NCBI GenBank assembly: GCA_900467185.1 | Contig: UBPA01000007.1 | Coordinates: 248,001-312,000, forward strand | Reading direction: 5' to 3' | From: Hyphomicrobiales bacterium | GTDB lineage: Bacteria > Pseudomonadota > Alphaproteobacteria > Rhizobiales > Rhizobiaceae | Length of the DNA stretch: 64,000 nt | Part shown: in pieces, positions 36,121 to 45,598 of the stretch | Numbering within the stretch: position 1 is the first letter of the stretch | How the letters are laid out: the number at the start of each line of letters is the position of its first letter | Program-made: the position numbers and the translations under genes | The notes under the pieces: model-generated | The model's input: the letters and a program-made list of their open reading frames with translations, nothing else | Databases searched by the model: none | What the model was told of the DNA's origin: nothing

Positions 36121-37383
36121 TCAGTCCGCGTCGGTGTCTGCGGATACCGGCACGGCCTTGCCCTGATGCTTCTGGCGGAACCGCTGGACGGCGCAGTAGA
36201 TCTGGCGGTTCGACTTGATGGCGCGCTTGGCGCGCACGATCAGCCTGTGGGCGCCGGCCGCAACGCGACCACGAAGGGTGAGCGGCAGGACGATATCGTA
36301 TTGCGCGGTTTCGACCGTGCACCAGGAGCGCTTGTAGGGCTGGTCGCCGATCCCGAAATCGAACAGGCGGACGCCTTCGCCGCAGGCACGCTCGATGATC
36401 CTGTGGAACAGAAGTTCGCCTGGGCTCGCATCCGCGGCCAGCGTCTCGTCGATCGAGCCGAACTGGCAGACCATATGGTCGCCTTTGCGCGACACGCCGG
36501 CGATGGCCACGATGCGGCTGTCGGCTTCGCTGCGAAGACGCAGCGCGTGCAGCGCCAGCGGTCTGTTCTCCACCGTTCCATCGACCGCGATCGCCGCGCG
36601 CAGGAATGCCTGCGTCGGCGCGTCCCGGAAGACGTTCGGCAAACCCAGCGTCTCGAATCGCGCCGCCTTCTGCGCGAGGAACACGTCGAGAATGGCGCGG
36701 CGCTCGTCGAGGCTTTCGGCGATGATGTAGTCGTAGCCGCCATAGGTCTCCATGCGCCGCTCGGACACGCGGAATTTCTTGCGCCGGCGCTTGGCGTTGA
36801 TCTGTGCGAGCGTGGCCGCGAAATCCGGCAGGAGCGGCAGCTGGTAGGAGGCGTTCTGGTTGCGGATGGAGGGCAGGGAGGCGAGCGCATGGGGCTGGCC
36901 CCGCCATTCCAGCGGGATCTTCTCCAGCGTGACGATGTCGGCGACATGGGCGAGCTTGGTGGCGAGTTCCTCAAGCACCAGATCCGCCAGTTTCTCCCGC
37001 GGCAGGCCGCCCAGATCCTCGGCAAAGAGGCCGGTATTGATGTTGCTGTGCGGTGCGCCGATGAAACGCGCGGTGCGGAACAGGCCGTTGCGCACAAGCT
37101 CGAGCGGCAGGATGAAGATGGTGCGGTCGCCAAGCCGGCCACGCAGCAGAAGCGGCCGCTCGACATGCGTTGCCACCCAGGCCGCGCACCAGTCGAAGCT
37201 CTGATGCAGGGAAACGGTGTTGGCCGCCTCCAGCGCCCGCCAGTCCGCTTCCAGCGCGGACATCAACACATGCACCGACACGGTCAGATCGCAGGACCGG
37301 CCGGTCGTCGCGTTGCTATCGACGGTGCTGCGCAGGCCGGCGAGCGGAACGTCGATCGAAAAAGCACTGATATGGGCATTCAT
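36121..37383 (-). CDS. CelD/FemAB-like GNAT acyltransferase
   Basis: A 420-residue protein of the CelD/BcsL acetyltransferase family. An N-terminal FemAB-like part (LEADWRALEAANTVSLHQSFDWCAAW) is followed by a C-terminal GNAT_6 domain (FAAKFQ-like core here read as MVCQFGSIDETLAADASPGELLFHRIIE, then VRLFDFGIGDQPYKRSW). Similar proteins act in cellulose and holdfast gene clusters (HfsK). It probably modifies polysaccharide sugars. It converges with the co-polymerase gene, leaving only 5 bases between the stops. The start MNAHISAFS was chosen at 37383. Confidence 0.83.
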   Translation of the reverse strand: MNAHISAFSIDVPLAGLRSTVDSNATTGRSCDLTVSVHVLMSALEADWRALEAANTVSLHQSFDWCAAWVATHVERPLLLRGRLGDRTIFILPLELVRNGLFRTARFIGAPHSNINTGLFAEDLGGLPREKLADLVLEELATKLAHVADIVTLEKIPLEWRGQPHALASLPSIRNQNASYQLPLLPDFAATLAQINAKRRRKKFRVSERRMETYGGYDYIIAESLDERRAILDVFLAQKAARFETLGLPNVFRDAPTQAFLRAAIAVDGTVENRPLALHALRLRSEADSRIVAIAGVSRKGDHMVCQFGSIDETLAADASPGELLFHRIIERACGEGVRLFDFGIGDQPYKRSWCTVETAQYDIVLPLTLRGRVAAGAHRLIVRAKRAIKSNRQIYCAVQRFRQKHQGKAVPVSADTDAD

Positions 37384-37527
37384 CACAAAAGCGCCCTCCG
37401 TCTGAAACGCGTTGCAGGCATCTAGCCCGGAAAGCCTCTGACGTTTGCTTAAGCTTGCCCGCATTCGCGCGCCTTCGCCGCGATATCCCTTTATGGGGTT
37501 ATCGACCCGTTAAAGGATCCCGCTTCG

Positions 37528-38271
37528 TTACATCCAGCCGGTGGACAGGGCACGCGCCCAGTCCGGGCGGCCATTCTGTTCGGCAAGACGGGCGGCCGAG
37601 GCGTGGTCGTAGGCGATGAGCCGGAAGGTCACATCGGTGCGGCCGTCCGCGTGTCTGTCGATGAGGGCATAGGAGGCGCGCGGCGTTCCGGTCTCGACCT
37701 TGTGCGCCACGGGCGCGTCGTCCTCATAGGCCGGGGAGCCGACGCTGCCGGGATTGAGCACGATCCGCCCGTCCGACAACGTGACGAGGCGGGGAATATG
37801 CGTGTGGCCGCAGAGAAGCACGGGGGCTTCGACACCGGCCGCGAGACGTTCGATGCGCGCCGCATCCGCACGGTGCACCACACCGTCCGAGGTCAGGTCC
37901 TCCAGCCAGTAGACGAGGTCGCTCTCCGGCGTGCCGTGGCAAAGAAAGAGCCCGTGGTCCTGCAGGTGCCGCGTCGGGGGTAGGCTTTGCAGCCAGGCGC
38001 GGTGGCGTCCGTCCAGCGCTGCATGAGTGAAGCGGTCGGTCGCGATCATCGCGTCGGGCGTGAGCGTCAGCAGGGCGCGGTCGTGATTGCCGCGGATCGA
38101 GACGATCTCGCGGGCCATCAGGAGATCGGCGGTGCGGGCCGGGTCGATCGGTCCGCTGAGGTGATCCCCGAGATTGACGATGTCGCGGATGCCCTGGCTG
38201 TCGATATCGGCCAGCACGGCTTCGAGCGCGGGGGCATTGCCGTGAATGTCGGCGATGACGGCGATCGTCAT
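37528..38271 (-). CDS. Metallophosphoesterase (YfcE/MJ0936-like)
   Basis: The 247-residue calcineurin-like phosphoesterase has the full metal motif set: VIADIHGN, LGDHLSGP, RGNHDRAL, FLCHGTP and CGHTHIP, ending with LNPGSVGSPAYE. Its substrate is unknown; relatives are phosphodiesterases. The start MTIAVIADIHG overlaps the DUF2842 gene's stop by four bases, so the two are coupled. Confidence 0.88.
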   Translation of the reverse strand: MTIAVIADIHGNAPALEAVLADIDSQGIRDIVNLGDHLSGPIDPARTADLLMAREIVSIRGNHDRALLTLTPDAMIATDRFTHAALDGRHRAWLQSLPPTRHLQDHGLFLCHGTPESDLVYWLEDLTSDGVVHRADAARIERLAAGVEAPVLLCGHTHIPRLVTLSDGRIVLNPGSVGSPAYEDDAPVAHKVETGTPRASYALIDRHADGRTDVTFRLIAYDHASAARLAEQNGRPDWARALSTGWM

Positions 38272-38483
38272 GGGCGCGGCTTTCCGGGCTTCTCCATCCA
38301 CTTGATGATCAGCATGGCCGGAAGCACCCAGAGAAGACCGGTGAAAAAGAAGTAGAGAAGGTGCACCCACCAGGGCGATGCACCAAGCAGAAGCTCGGCA
38401 AAGGTGGTGGCGATGAGCGCGTAGGAAATGACGAGCACGATGATGAGGATCGTCCCGATCAGCTTGCGAAGGCGCACCGGCAT
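38268..38483 (-). CDS. DUF2842 small membrane protein
   Basis: The 71-residue protein has two hydrophobic helices (LIGTILIIVLVISYALIATTFAELLLG and WVHLLYFFFTGLLWVLPAMLIIKWME). It matches DUF2842, an alphaproteobacterial family of unknown function typically encoded beside ctaA. Its start is set by GGAGGAG a few bases upstream. It is divergent from ctaA. Confidence 0.85.
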   Translation of the reverse strand: MPVRLRKLIGTILIIVLVISYALIATTFAELLLGASPWWVHLLYFFFTGLLWVLPAMLIIKWMEKPGKPRP

Positions 38484-38635
38484 TGTCTCAATCTCCTCCA
38501 GAAGCGTTCGCCGCGACCGCATGCCGCAAAGCCACTCCTTGTCATGCCTGCCCGACTGATGCAAATCAACGCCATACCGTCGGATATCTCTCGATGTCAC
38601 CGACGACTGCCATCAAGGGCGAACGGAGCAGCGCG

Positions 38636-39751
38636 ATGACCAGTGCCAACCCAATGGAAACGCCTATGACGACCGACGCGCGGCTGACGCGAAAGATCGA
38701 CATCGCCCGGCGCAACCGTCGCCAGATTCGCATCTGGCTGGCCGTCGTCGTCTTCGCGCTCTTCGCGCTGGTCCTCGTCGGCGGCGCGACGCGGCTCACC
38801 GAATCGGGCCTCTCGATTACGGAATGGAAGCCGATCCACGGCGTCATCCCGCCGCTGTCGGAGGCAGAGTGGGAAGAGGAGTTCACGCTCTACAAGCAGA
38901 TCCCGCAATATGCGCAGATGAACAGCGATATGACGGTCGAGGGGTTCAAGACCATCTTCTGGTGGGAATGGGCGCACCGGGCGCTGGCCCGCTCGATCGG
39001 CGTCATTTTCGCGTTGCCGCTTGCCTTTTTCTGGCTGACGGGGCGGATCGAGCGCCGGCTGAAGCTGCCGCTTCTCGGCATTCTCGCGCTCGGCGGCTTT
39101 CAGGGCTTCATCGGCTGGTGGATGGTCTCGTCCGGCCTCGTCAACCGCACGGATGTCAGCCAGTACCGGCTGGCGACCCATCTGATCATCGCCTGTTTGA
39201 TCTTCTCGGCCTGTCTCTGGATCCTGCGGGGCCTGTCGCCGCACCGGGGCGATGCGCCGCCGACACGATATTCAATCCTCGTTGCCGCCGGCATCGCGCT
39301 GATGGCGCTGTTCCAGATCTATCTCGGCGCACTCGTGGCCGGTCTGGATGCGGGCCTCAGCTACAACACCTGGCCGCTGATGGACGGCGCGCTGATCCCC
39401 GGCGACCTCTTCATCCAGATCCCCGGCTGGCGCAATCTCTTCGAAAACCCGAAGACCGTCCAGTTCGTGCACCGCTGCGGCGCCTATGTCCTGCTGGCAC
39501 TGGTCGTCAGCCACATGATCGCCAGCCTGCGCCTCGCACCGCACTCCACCCACGCCCGCGGCGCTGTCGTGCTCGCCTGTCTGGTCGTGGCGCAGGCATC
39601 GATCGGCATCATGACGCTGATCCTGCAGGTGCCGATCGTCTGGGGCGTCGCCCACCAGGCCGGCGCCCTCATCGTCCTCGGCTTCGCCATCGCCCATTGG
39701 CGCGGCTTCGTCGGGGAGTATCCGGTGGAGACGCGCGCGGTGCGGGACTGA
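38636..39751 (+). CDS. ctaA: Heme A synthase
   Basis: CtaA oxidises heme O to heme A for cytochrome c oxidase. The 371-residue membrane protein has eight helices and the conserved blocks GGATRLTESGLSITEWKPIHGVIPP, FWWEWAHRALAR, HLIIACLIFSACLWI and FVHRCGAYVLLALVVSH, containing the heme-ligating histidines. The start at 38636 follows GGAG at 7 bases. Open frame upstream is non-homologous. Confidence 0.94.
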   Translation: MTSANPMETPMTTDARLTRKIDIARRNRRQIRIWLAVVVFALFALVLVGGATRLTESGLSITEWKPIHGVIPPLSEAEWEEEFTLYKQIPQYAQMNSDMTVEGFKTIFWWEWAHRALARSIGVIFALPLAFFWLTGRIERRLKLPLLGILALGGFQGFIGWWMVSSGLVNRTDVSQYRLATHLIIACLIFSACLWILRGLSPHRGDAPPTRYSILVAAGIALMALFQIYLGALVAGLDAGLSYNTWPLMDGALIPGDLFIQIPGWRNLFENPKTVQFVHRCGAYVLLALVVSHMIASLRLAPHSTHARGAVVLACLVVAQASIGIMTLILQVPIVWGVAHQAGALIVLGFAIAHWRGFVGEYPVETRAVRD

Positions 39752-39804
39752 CGACATTCCCCGGGGGCGCATAATTCCTTGGTGCCCGCCGTACCGGTGA
39801 GTGT

Positions 39805-40161
39805 CTACCCGCGCTTGGGGGCCGGGCCCACCGGCGATGTTTTGATGTCCGGATCGAGATCGTTCCCGTCGTCCAGATCAGGCTTTGCCTGCGACATTCG
39901 GCCGTGACGGATCGCGATGATGTTCACGATGTCATCCTCGCGCGTGTAATCGAAGAGATCATCGCCGATCACAAGCGTCAAGCCGCCCGCGACCTGCAAG
40001 CCATGCGTCGCATTGCCTGCCTCCCCGAACGTTGCGAGAGTTTCTCTCGCCCGTTTGACAAGTCGGGAAAAGCCTCGCGCGGACGAAGGCTTGCGACGAA
40101 GGAGATAACTCGTCTCGTTATCCACCACACCTCAATTGCCTTGCAAGAAAATGTAAGACAT
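39805..40161 (-). pseudogene. Decayed RelE/ParE-type toxin gene
   Basis: The open frame from GTG at 40128 ends like a ParE toxin: RKPSSARGFSRLVKRARETLATF, then GGLTLVIGDDLFDYTREDDIVNIIAIRHGR. The first strand and helix are missing. Immediately upstream is an in-frame TGA. Beyond it, another frame reads LTFSCKAIEV, which is what a ParE N-terminus looks like, and an ATG at 40161 lies in the first frame. At least two small frameshifts would restore one ParE protein. No antitoxin is visible next to it. Confidence 0.45.
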
Positions 40162-40263
40162 TTCCAGGGAACTGCAAAGCTGCCGCAAGGTCAGACGCGG
40201 ATCGGTGGTGCGAAATCGCCAACGCTTCCGGCGATAAATCTGTCAAGATCTGACCGCCGGCCC

Positions 40264-41196
40264 TCAGGCCGACAGCATCAGGTCCATATTCTGCACGGCC
40301 GCACCCGAGGCGCCCTTGCCGAGATTGTCGAGCAGGGCCACGAGGTTGACGTGCTCGCCGCCGGGCGTGCCGAAGACGAAGAGCTTCATGCGGTCGGTGC
40401 CGGCCAGTTCCACGGCATCCACACGCGCCAGGGCGGCGCTGGTTTCAAGCGGCACGACCTCGACGATCGACTGGCCCGCATAATGCGCAAAGAGCGCACC
40501 GTGAATGCTCTCCAGCGTCGCGCCGTTGCCGACGTCTTCGAGGAACAGCGGCACCTGCACGATCATCCCCTGCGGAAACTTGCCGACGGAGGGCGAAAAC
40601 AGGGGCGTGCGTCCGAGCATGCCATGGGTCTTCATCTCGGCCACATGCTTGTGCTTGAGCGGCAGGCCGTAGAGGAAGCCGGGGGAGGTGATGGGATCGG
40701 GGTTCGACGGGTCCTCGATCTGGGCGATCATCTGCTTACCGCCGCCGGTATAGCCGGAGATGGCATTGACGCTGACCGGATAGCTTTCCGGCAGGATGCC
40801 CGCCTGCCGCAGCGGCCGCACGAGGCCGATGGCGCCGGTCGGGTAGCAGCCGGGATTGGCCACGAGCCGCGCGGCGCGGATCTTGTCGGCCTGGGCCGCG
40901 TCCATTTCCGCAAAGCCGTAGGCCCAGTCGGGTGCCACGCGATAGGCGGTGGATGTATCGATGATGCGGACGCTGTTGTTGCCGGCCAGCATGGCGACGG
41001 CCTCCTTGGAGGCATCGTCCGGAAGGCAGAGAATGGCGATATCGGCGCTGTTCAGGAGGTCTTCGCGCATTGCCGCATTGCGCCGCTCGGCCTCGGGGAT
41101 CGACAGGAGTTCGACATCCTTGCGGTCGGCCATGCGGGCGCGGATCTGCAGCCCCGTTGTGCCGTGTTCGCCATCGATGAAGATCTTCGCCGTCAT
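40264..41196 (-). CDS. argC: N-acetyl-gamma-glutamyl-phosphate reductase
   Basis: ArgC catalyses the NADPH-dependent third step of arginine synthesis. This is the short (310-residue) type: the nucleotide-binding start is [15 protein letters not shown], and the active-site cysteine is in [14 protein letters not shown]. The substrate region includes [15 protein letters not shown]. It lies 92 bases downstream of speB on the same strand and probably shares its transcript. Confidence 0.94.
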   Translation of the reverse strand: MTAKIFIDGEHGTTGLQIRARMADRKDVELLSIPEAERRNAAMREDLLNSADIAILCLPDDASKEAVAMLAGNNSVRIIDTSTAYRVAPDWAYGFAEMDAAQADKIRAARLVANPGCYPTGAIGLVRPLRQAGILPESYPVSVNAISGYTGGGKQMIAQIEDPSNPDPITSPGFLYGLPLKHKHVAEMKTHGMLGRTPLFSPSVGKFPQGMIVQVPLFLEDVGNGATLESIHGALFAHYAGQSIVEVVPLETSAALARVDAVELAGTDRMKLFVFGTPGGEHVNLVALLDNLGKGASGAAVQNMDLMLSA

Positions 41197-41288
41197 GTCT
41201 TTGTCCCGTCGGTTCAAGAGGTTGCGCGTGTGGTCCGATTCAGTCTGTCATGCTCTTGATTCAGTTTGATAACAACAGCCGGTCATCT

Positions 41289-42242
41289 TCATCGGCCGGC
41301 CGCAAGCCGCTCCGCGCGCAGGCCGAGCATATACATCGCGACGGTGGATGCGGCAATGGCGGTGATATCGGCATGGTCGTAGGCCGGTGCCACCTCGACC
41401 ACGTCGGATCCGCGAATGTCGAGCGGCGCGAGCTTGCGCAGGATCGACAGGAGCTTCGCGCTCGACAGCCCGCCGGAGACCGGCGTGCCGGTGCCCGGCG
41501 CAAACGCCGGGTCGAGGCAGTCGATATCGACCGTGAGATAGGCCGCGGCACCCTGGGTGTGAGCCAGGATGTCGTTGGCGATGGTGGAGGCGGTCATCTC
41601 CTCCACCGCATCGCCATGGAGAATGCGGATGCCGAAATCCTCCGGCGCATGGGTGCGGATGCCGAGCTGGATCGAGCGCGCTGGATCGATCAGACCCTCG
41701 CGCACGGCACGCCCGACGAACGAGCCGTGATCGATCCGGCCTTCCGCGTCGGGCCACGTATCCTGATGCGCATCGAACTGGACGAGGGCGAGCGGCCCAT
41801 GTTTGGCGGCGTGCGCCCGTAGCAGCGGCAGCGTGACGAAATGGTCGCCGCCCAGCGTCAGCAGATAGGGCACGGACGCGATGATCCGGGCCGCCTCCTG
41901 CGCGATCGTTGCCGGCGTCCGCTCGTGATATCCGTAATCGAGCAGGCAATCGCCAGCGTCGATCACCGCCATCTCGGCAAAGAGGTCGCGCTGGAACGGA
42001 TATTGCGGATCGTTGTCGAAGATGGCCGACGCCCGCCGGATGGCCTGCGGCCCGAACCGCGCGCCCGGCCGGTTGGATGTCGCGGCATCGAACGGAATGC
42101 CCCACACGACCGCATCGACGCCGGTGAACGTCTTGCTATAGCGGCGGCGCATGAAGGACAGGATGCCCGCATGGGTCGGATCGCTGGCAGCGCTCAGCAG
42201 CGAGTCGGCGGTGATGGCGTGATCGATCGATTTGGCGGCCAT
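41289..42242 (-). CDS. speB: Agmatinase (ureohydrolase family)
   Basis: SpeB hydrolyses agmatine to putrescine and urea. The 317-residue protein has the binuclear manganese site: TLGGDHFVTLP, VQFDAHQDTW and LTVDIDCLDPAFAPGTGTPVSGGL. The start MAAKSIDHAI follows CGGAG at 6 bases. A longer form (MGYRLADIASG) is possible. It precedes argC, giving a small arginine/polyamine unit. The substrate could be another guanidino compound, as the family is broad. Confidence 0.88.
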   Translation of the reverse strand: MAAKSIDHAITADSLLSAASDPTHAGILSFMRRRYSKTFTGVDAVVWGIPFDAATSNRPGARFGPQAIRRASAIFDNDPQYPFQRDLFAEMAVIDAGDCLLDYGYHERTPATIAQEAARIIASVPYLLTLGGDHFVTLPLLRAHAAKHGPLALVQFDAHQDTWPDAEGRIDHGSFVGRAVREGLIDPARSIQLGIRTHAPEDFGIRILHGDAVEEMTASTIANDILAHTQGAAAYLTVDIDCLDPAFAPGTGTPVSGGLSSAKLLSILRKLAPLDIRGSDVVEVAPAYDHADITAIAASTVAMYMLGLRAERLAAGR

Positions 42243-42340
42243 GGAAACTCCGGAGGCAATGTCTGCGAGACGATATCCCATGACGGCCTTCCGCCGGAAG
42301 GGGTGTTGCCGTCTCTTGACGGAAGCCATCCGGCCCCAAC

Positions 42341-42369
42341 GAAAAAGGCGGAGCCGAAGCCCCGCCTTT
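42341..42369 (-). terminator. Rho-independent terminator after rpsI
   Basis: On the minus strand, AAAGGCGGGGC-TTCG-GCTCCGCCTTT (arms 42359-42369 and 42344-42354, one G-T wobble) has a stable UUCG loop and continues into TTTTTC. It ends the ribosomal-protein transcript 25 bases past the rpsI stop. Confidence 0.88.
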
Positions 42370-42394
42370 GACGATTCCAAAATGTCCGAAGCGA

Positions 42395-42868
42395 TTAACG
42401 CTTGGAGAACTGGAACGAACGACGGGCCTTCGCCTTGCCGTACTTCTTACGCTCGACGACGCGGCTGTCGCGGGTCAGGAAGCCACCCTTCTTGAGCACG
42501 GCGCGCAGGCCCGGCTCGTAATAGGTGAGCGCCTTGGAGATGCCGTGACGAACAGCACCGGCCTGGCCGGAGAGACCGCCGCCGGCAACAGTGGCGTCGA
42601 TGTCGAACTGGCCGTCACGAGCAGCTGCGAAGATCGGCTGGCGCAGAATCATCTGCAGAACCGGACGCGCGAAATACTCGGGATAGGCCTTGCCGTTGAT
42701 GGTGATCTTGCCGGAGCCCGGCTTGACCCAGACGCGGGCGACGGCGTTCTTGCGCTTGCCGGTCGCGTAGGAGCGGCCCTGGGCGTCGATCTTCTTGACA
42801 TGAACGGGAGCAGCGTTGCTGGCTTCCGCGACCGTGCCAAGTTCTTTCAGAGAGGAGAGGTCGGCCAC
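42395..42868 (-). CDS. rpsI: 30S ribosomal protein S9
   Basis: S9 contacts tRNA in the P site through its C-terminus. The 157 residues contain the S9 core ([28 protein letters not shown]) and the invariant basic end ([17 protein letters not shown]). It follows rplM after two bases, the universal L13-S9 operon. Confidence 0.97.
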   Translation of the reverse strand: MADLSSLKELGTVAEASNAAPVHVKKIDAQGRSYATGKRKNAVARVWVKPGSGKITINGKAYPEYFARPVLQMILRQPIFAAARDGQFDIDATVAGGGLSGQAGAVRHGISKALTYYEPGLRAVLKKGGFLTRDSRVVERKKYGKAKARRSFQFSKR

Positions 42869-42870
42869 GA

Positions 42871-43335
42871 TCAGGCGCTCCTTACGTTCTTCGTGTTCAG
42901 CTTGGCGACGTCGAGGACGGTCGGCTGCTGCGCTTCATGCGGATGGTTCGTGCCTGCGTAGACGCGAAGGTTCTTCATCTGGCGACGGCCGAGGGGGCCG
43001 CGGGGAACCATGCGCTCGACAGCCTTCTCGAGAACGCGCTCCGGGAAGCGGCCTTCGATGATCTGGCGCGCGGTGCGCTCCTTGATGCCGCCGGGATAGC
43101 CGGTGTGCCAGTAGTACTTCTTGTCGGTGTACTTCTTGCCGGTGAGCACGGCCTTCTCGGCATTGATGACGATGACGTTGTCGCCGTCGTCGACATGCGG
43201 AGTGTAGGTGACCTTATGCTTGCCGCGCAGGATGTTGGCGATGATGGTCGCGACGCGACCCACAACGAGGCCTTCGGCGTCGATGAGGATCCACTTCTTC
43301 TCCACCTCTGCAGGCTTCTGAACGAAGGTTGACAT
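42871..43335 (-). CDS. rplM: 50S ribosomal protein L13
   Basis: L13 is an early assembly protein of the large subunit. The 154-residue protein starts [22 protein letters not shown] and has the conserved [29 protein letters not shown] and [20 protein letters not shown] segments. It is the first gene of the rplM-rpsI operon and is preceded by a near-consensus promoter. Confidence 0.97.
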   Translation of the reverse strand: MSTFVQKPAEVEKKWILIDAEGLVVGRVATIIANILRGKHKVTYTPHVDDGDNVIVINAEKAVLTGKKYTDKKYYWHTGYPGGIKERTARQIIEGRFPERVLEKAVERMVPRGPLGRRQMKNLRVYAGTNHPHEAQQPTVLDVAKLNTKNVRSA

Positions 43336-43466
43336 GATGAAACTCTTTCGTTTGGGACCCGATACGTTGCCGCCGGGCGTTTTTTGTTGCTTGAATTGCG
43401 CGGTCCACCCCGAGGGGACGACCAGCAAAAACGAACGCGGACGTGACCGCCCGCGAACAGGGTGGC

Positions 43467-43495
43467 TTATAAGGTGAGGCCACTTCGCCCGTCAA
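43467..43495 (-). promoter_or_regulatory. Promoter of rplM-rpsI
   Basis: Read leftward, TTGACG (43495-43490) and TTATAA (43472-43467) are 17 bases apart, close to the housekeeping consensus and among the strongest promoter matches in the window. It leaves an untranslated leader of about 125 bases. The rest of the 43336-43695 gap holds that leader and the start region of the divergent hydratase gene, with nothing else recognisable. Confidence 0.65.
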
Positions 43496-43695
43496 GAGGT
43501 GCGGGCCGTCGCCCTTTCGAGTGTGACCAGCAATATCAATGGGTTAGCAATGTGGTGTTATGATACCACAAGAAATCCAGCCGATTTTCTGCGTTTGAAC
43601 CCCGCGTGACCGGCCATTCGTGACCATCCGGCTTGAAAGCAGGCGCCCCGCGGCGTAGCTGGGGGTCCAGTTTTTGCCGTCGAACAGGAGCCGAC

Positions 43696-44517
43696 ATGGC
43701 CGATATCGTTTCCCTCCGTCGCCCCGAGCCCCGCGACCTCGTGCTGCGCGAACGCGAGGGCGGCGTGATGCGCCTGACGCTGAACCATCCGCCGCTCAAT
43801 ACGCTGTCGGGCGATGTCATCGAGGCGCTGCTGGCGGAGCTTGATGCGGCGGCTGCCGACACGTCGCTGCGCGTCGTCATCATCGCGGCGACCGGCGCGG
43901 TGTTCTCGGCGGGGCTCGATCTGGACGACCTCACCCGGCAGCGGGAAGAGGTGGATGCCGGCCGTGATGCGTTCGCGGCGACGTTTGCGCTTTCGGCACG
44001 ACTGATGACGACGATCTCGGCGCTGCCACAACCCGTCATCGCCGAGATCGACGGGCTGGCGACGGCGGCTGGGTGCGAGCTTGTGGCGGCGTGCGATCTG
44101 GCGATCTGCACCGACACGGCGACGTTCTGCACGCCGGGCGTCAATATCGGCGTCGCGCCGATGGGCGCGGTCGTGGCGTTGGCGCGCGCGGCGAGCCGCA
44201 AGCAGGCCATGGAAATGCTGCTGACCGGCGAGACGATCGACGCCTCCACGGCCAAGGATTTCGGCCTCGTGAACCGCATCGTGCCGAAGCAATATCTGCG
44301 GCAGGTGGTGGACAAATATGCCGCCGTCATCGCCTCGAAGTCGCAGGATGCGCAGCGCGGCGTGAAGGCCGCCTTCGACCGGCAGGCGGCGACGTCGCGC
44401 GCAGCGGCCTATGCCGAGGCCGTAGGCGCGGAAGCCGAAAGTGCGCAGACGGCGGATGCTGTCGAGGGAATGGCGGCGTTTCTGGCAAACCGCACGCCTG
44501 TCTGGCCGAAGGCATAG
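43696..44517 (+). CDS. Enoyl-CoA hydratase/isomerase family protein
   Basis: A 273-residue crotonase-fold protein. The oxyanion-hole segments are TGAVFSAGLDLDDL and IAEIDGLATAAGCELVAACDLAI, and the later helix reads EMLLTGETIDASTAKDFGLVNRIV. The usual catalytic glutamates are not both obvious: the second segment has GCELVAA where hydratases have a similar GG-x-E, so it could be a hydratase, isomerase or thioesterase-like member. CAGGAG lies 5 bases before the ATG. Confidence 0.83.
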   Translation: MADIVSLRRPEPRDLVLREREGGVMRLTLNHPPLNTLSGDVIEALLAELDAAAADTSLRVVIIAATGAVFSAGLDLDDLTRQREEVDAGRDAFAATFALSARLMTTISALPQPVIAEIDGLATAAGCELVAACDLAICTDTATFCTPGVNIGVAPMGAVVALARAASRKQAMEMLLTGETIDASTAKDFGLVNRIVPKQYLRQVVDKYAAVIASKSQDAQRGVKAAFDRQAATSRAAAYAEAVGAEAESAQTADAVEGMAAFLANRTPVWPKA

Positions 44518-44523
44518 CGGCCG

Positions 44524-45360
44524 TCAGGCGAGCTTCAGGAGCAGCGCACCCAGCGCAATCAGGCAGGCGGCTGCGATGCGGAAGGGGCTGATGCGCTCCT
44601 TCAGCACGGTGACGGAGATGACGATCGCGAAAAGGATCGAGGTCTCGCGCAGGGCAGCCACCGTTGCGACCGGTGCCTTGGTCATGGCCCACAGCGCGAT
44701 GCCGTAGGAACCGATGGAGCCGGCGCCGCCGACGAGCCCGCGCCATCCGTTGTGGCGGATGTGACGCAGCACGGGAGCCGTGCCCCGCCGGGAGATCGCC
44801 CAGCCAAAGAGCAGCACGGGCGGCAGGAGCGCCATCCACAGCGTGTAGGAGATGGCATTGCCGGAGATGCGCGCGCCGATGCCGTCGACATAGGTATAGG
44901 CGGCGATGAAGACCGCGTTGACCAGCGCGAGCACGATGGCCCGCGTGCCGCTGCGGCGCGCTTCGAAGGCGAGCGTGAAGATGCCGGCGGAAATGGCGAG
45001 GATGCCGAGGGAGGCGCCCTGGGTCAGCTTTTCCCCGACGATCATGCTGCTGGTCGCGGCGATCAGCAGCGGCGCGCCGCCGCGCATCAGGGGGTAGACG
45101 AGCCCGATATCGCCAGCGGAGTAGGCGGCGGCCACGAGGTGGAAGTAGCCGAACTGCAGCACGGCCGAGGCGAGCAGAAACGGCACCGCCCGCCCATCCG
45201 GCAGCGGCATGAAGGGCAGGAACGGCAGGGCGATGACGGCGGCACCGAGCGCGATCATCGCCGCATCCAGCGACTTGTCCGTCCCGGCCTTCACCATCGC
45301 ATTCCACCCGGCATGCAGCAGGGCGCCGAAAAGAACGAAGAGAAGAACGTCGAGCGGCAC
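44524..45360 (-). CDS. EamA/DMT-family permease
   Basis: A 278-residue transporter-like protein with ten hydrophobic segments in two EamA halves. The first half runs from VLLFVLFGALLHAGWNAMVKAG to LGILAISAGIFTLAF; the second runs from AIVLALVNAVFIAAYTYVDG to IAAACLIALGALLLKL. DMT members export small metabolites, and the substrate here is unknown. The GTG start at 45360 removes an Arg-rich upstream extension, but its ribosome-binding site is weak. The gene converges with the hydratase gene. Confidence 0.82.
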   Translation of the reverse strand: MPLDVLLFVLFGALLHAGWNAMVKAGTDKSLDAAMIALGAAVIALPFLPFMPLPDGRAVPFLLASAVLQFGYFHLVAAAYSAGDIGLVYPLMRGGAPLLIAATSSMIVGEKLTQGASLGILAISAGIFTLAFEARRSGTRAIVLALVNAVFIAAYTYVDGIGARISGNAISYTLWMALLPPVLLFGWAISRRGTAPVLRHIRHNGWRGLVGGAGSIGSYGIALWAMTKAPVATVAALRETSILFAIVISVTVLKERISPFRIAAACLIALGALLLKLA

Positions 45361-45598
45361 GGAACACCGGAGAGCAAAGCGGGCGAAAGCGCCCCTCCGT
45401 TGTCGCAAGGCCGGCGCGGGACCGCAAGCTCGCACAGCTGCCGGCATGACGGTTTTATGACGGGAATGCCGTTTTCCACGGATCCGGACCGGGCTTTCCG
45501 GCGGAATGAGATATTTTCTCGGGAACAGTGCGGATCGCTCTCACCTTTTCCATTGGAAAGAGCGAGAATGCGCGCCAGAAAGAGACGCAGGAGGCACC

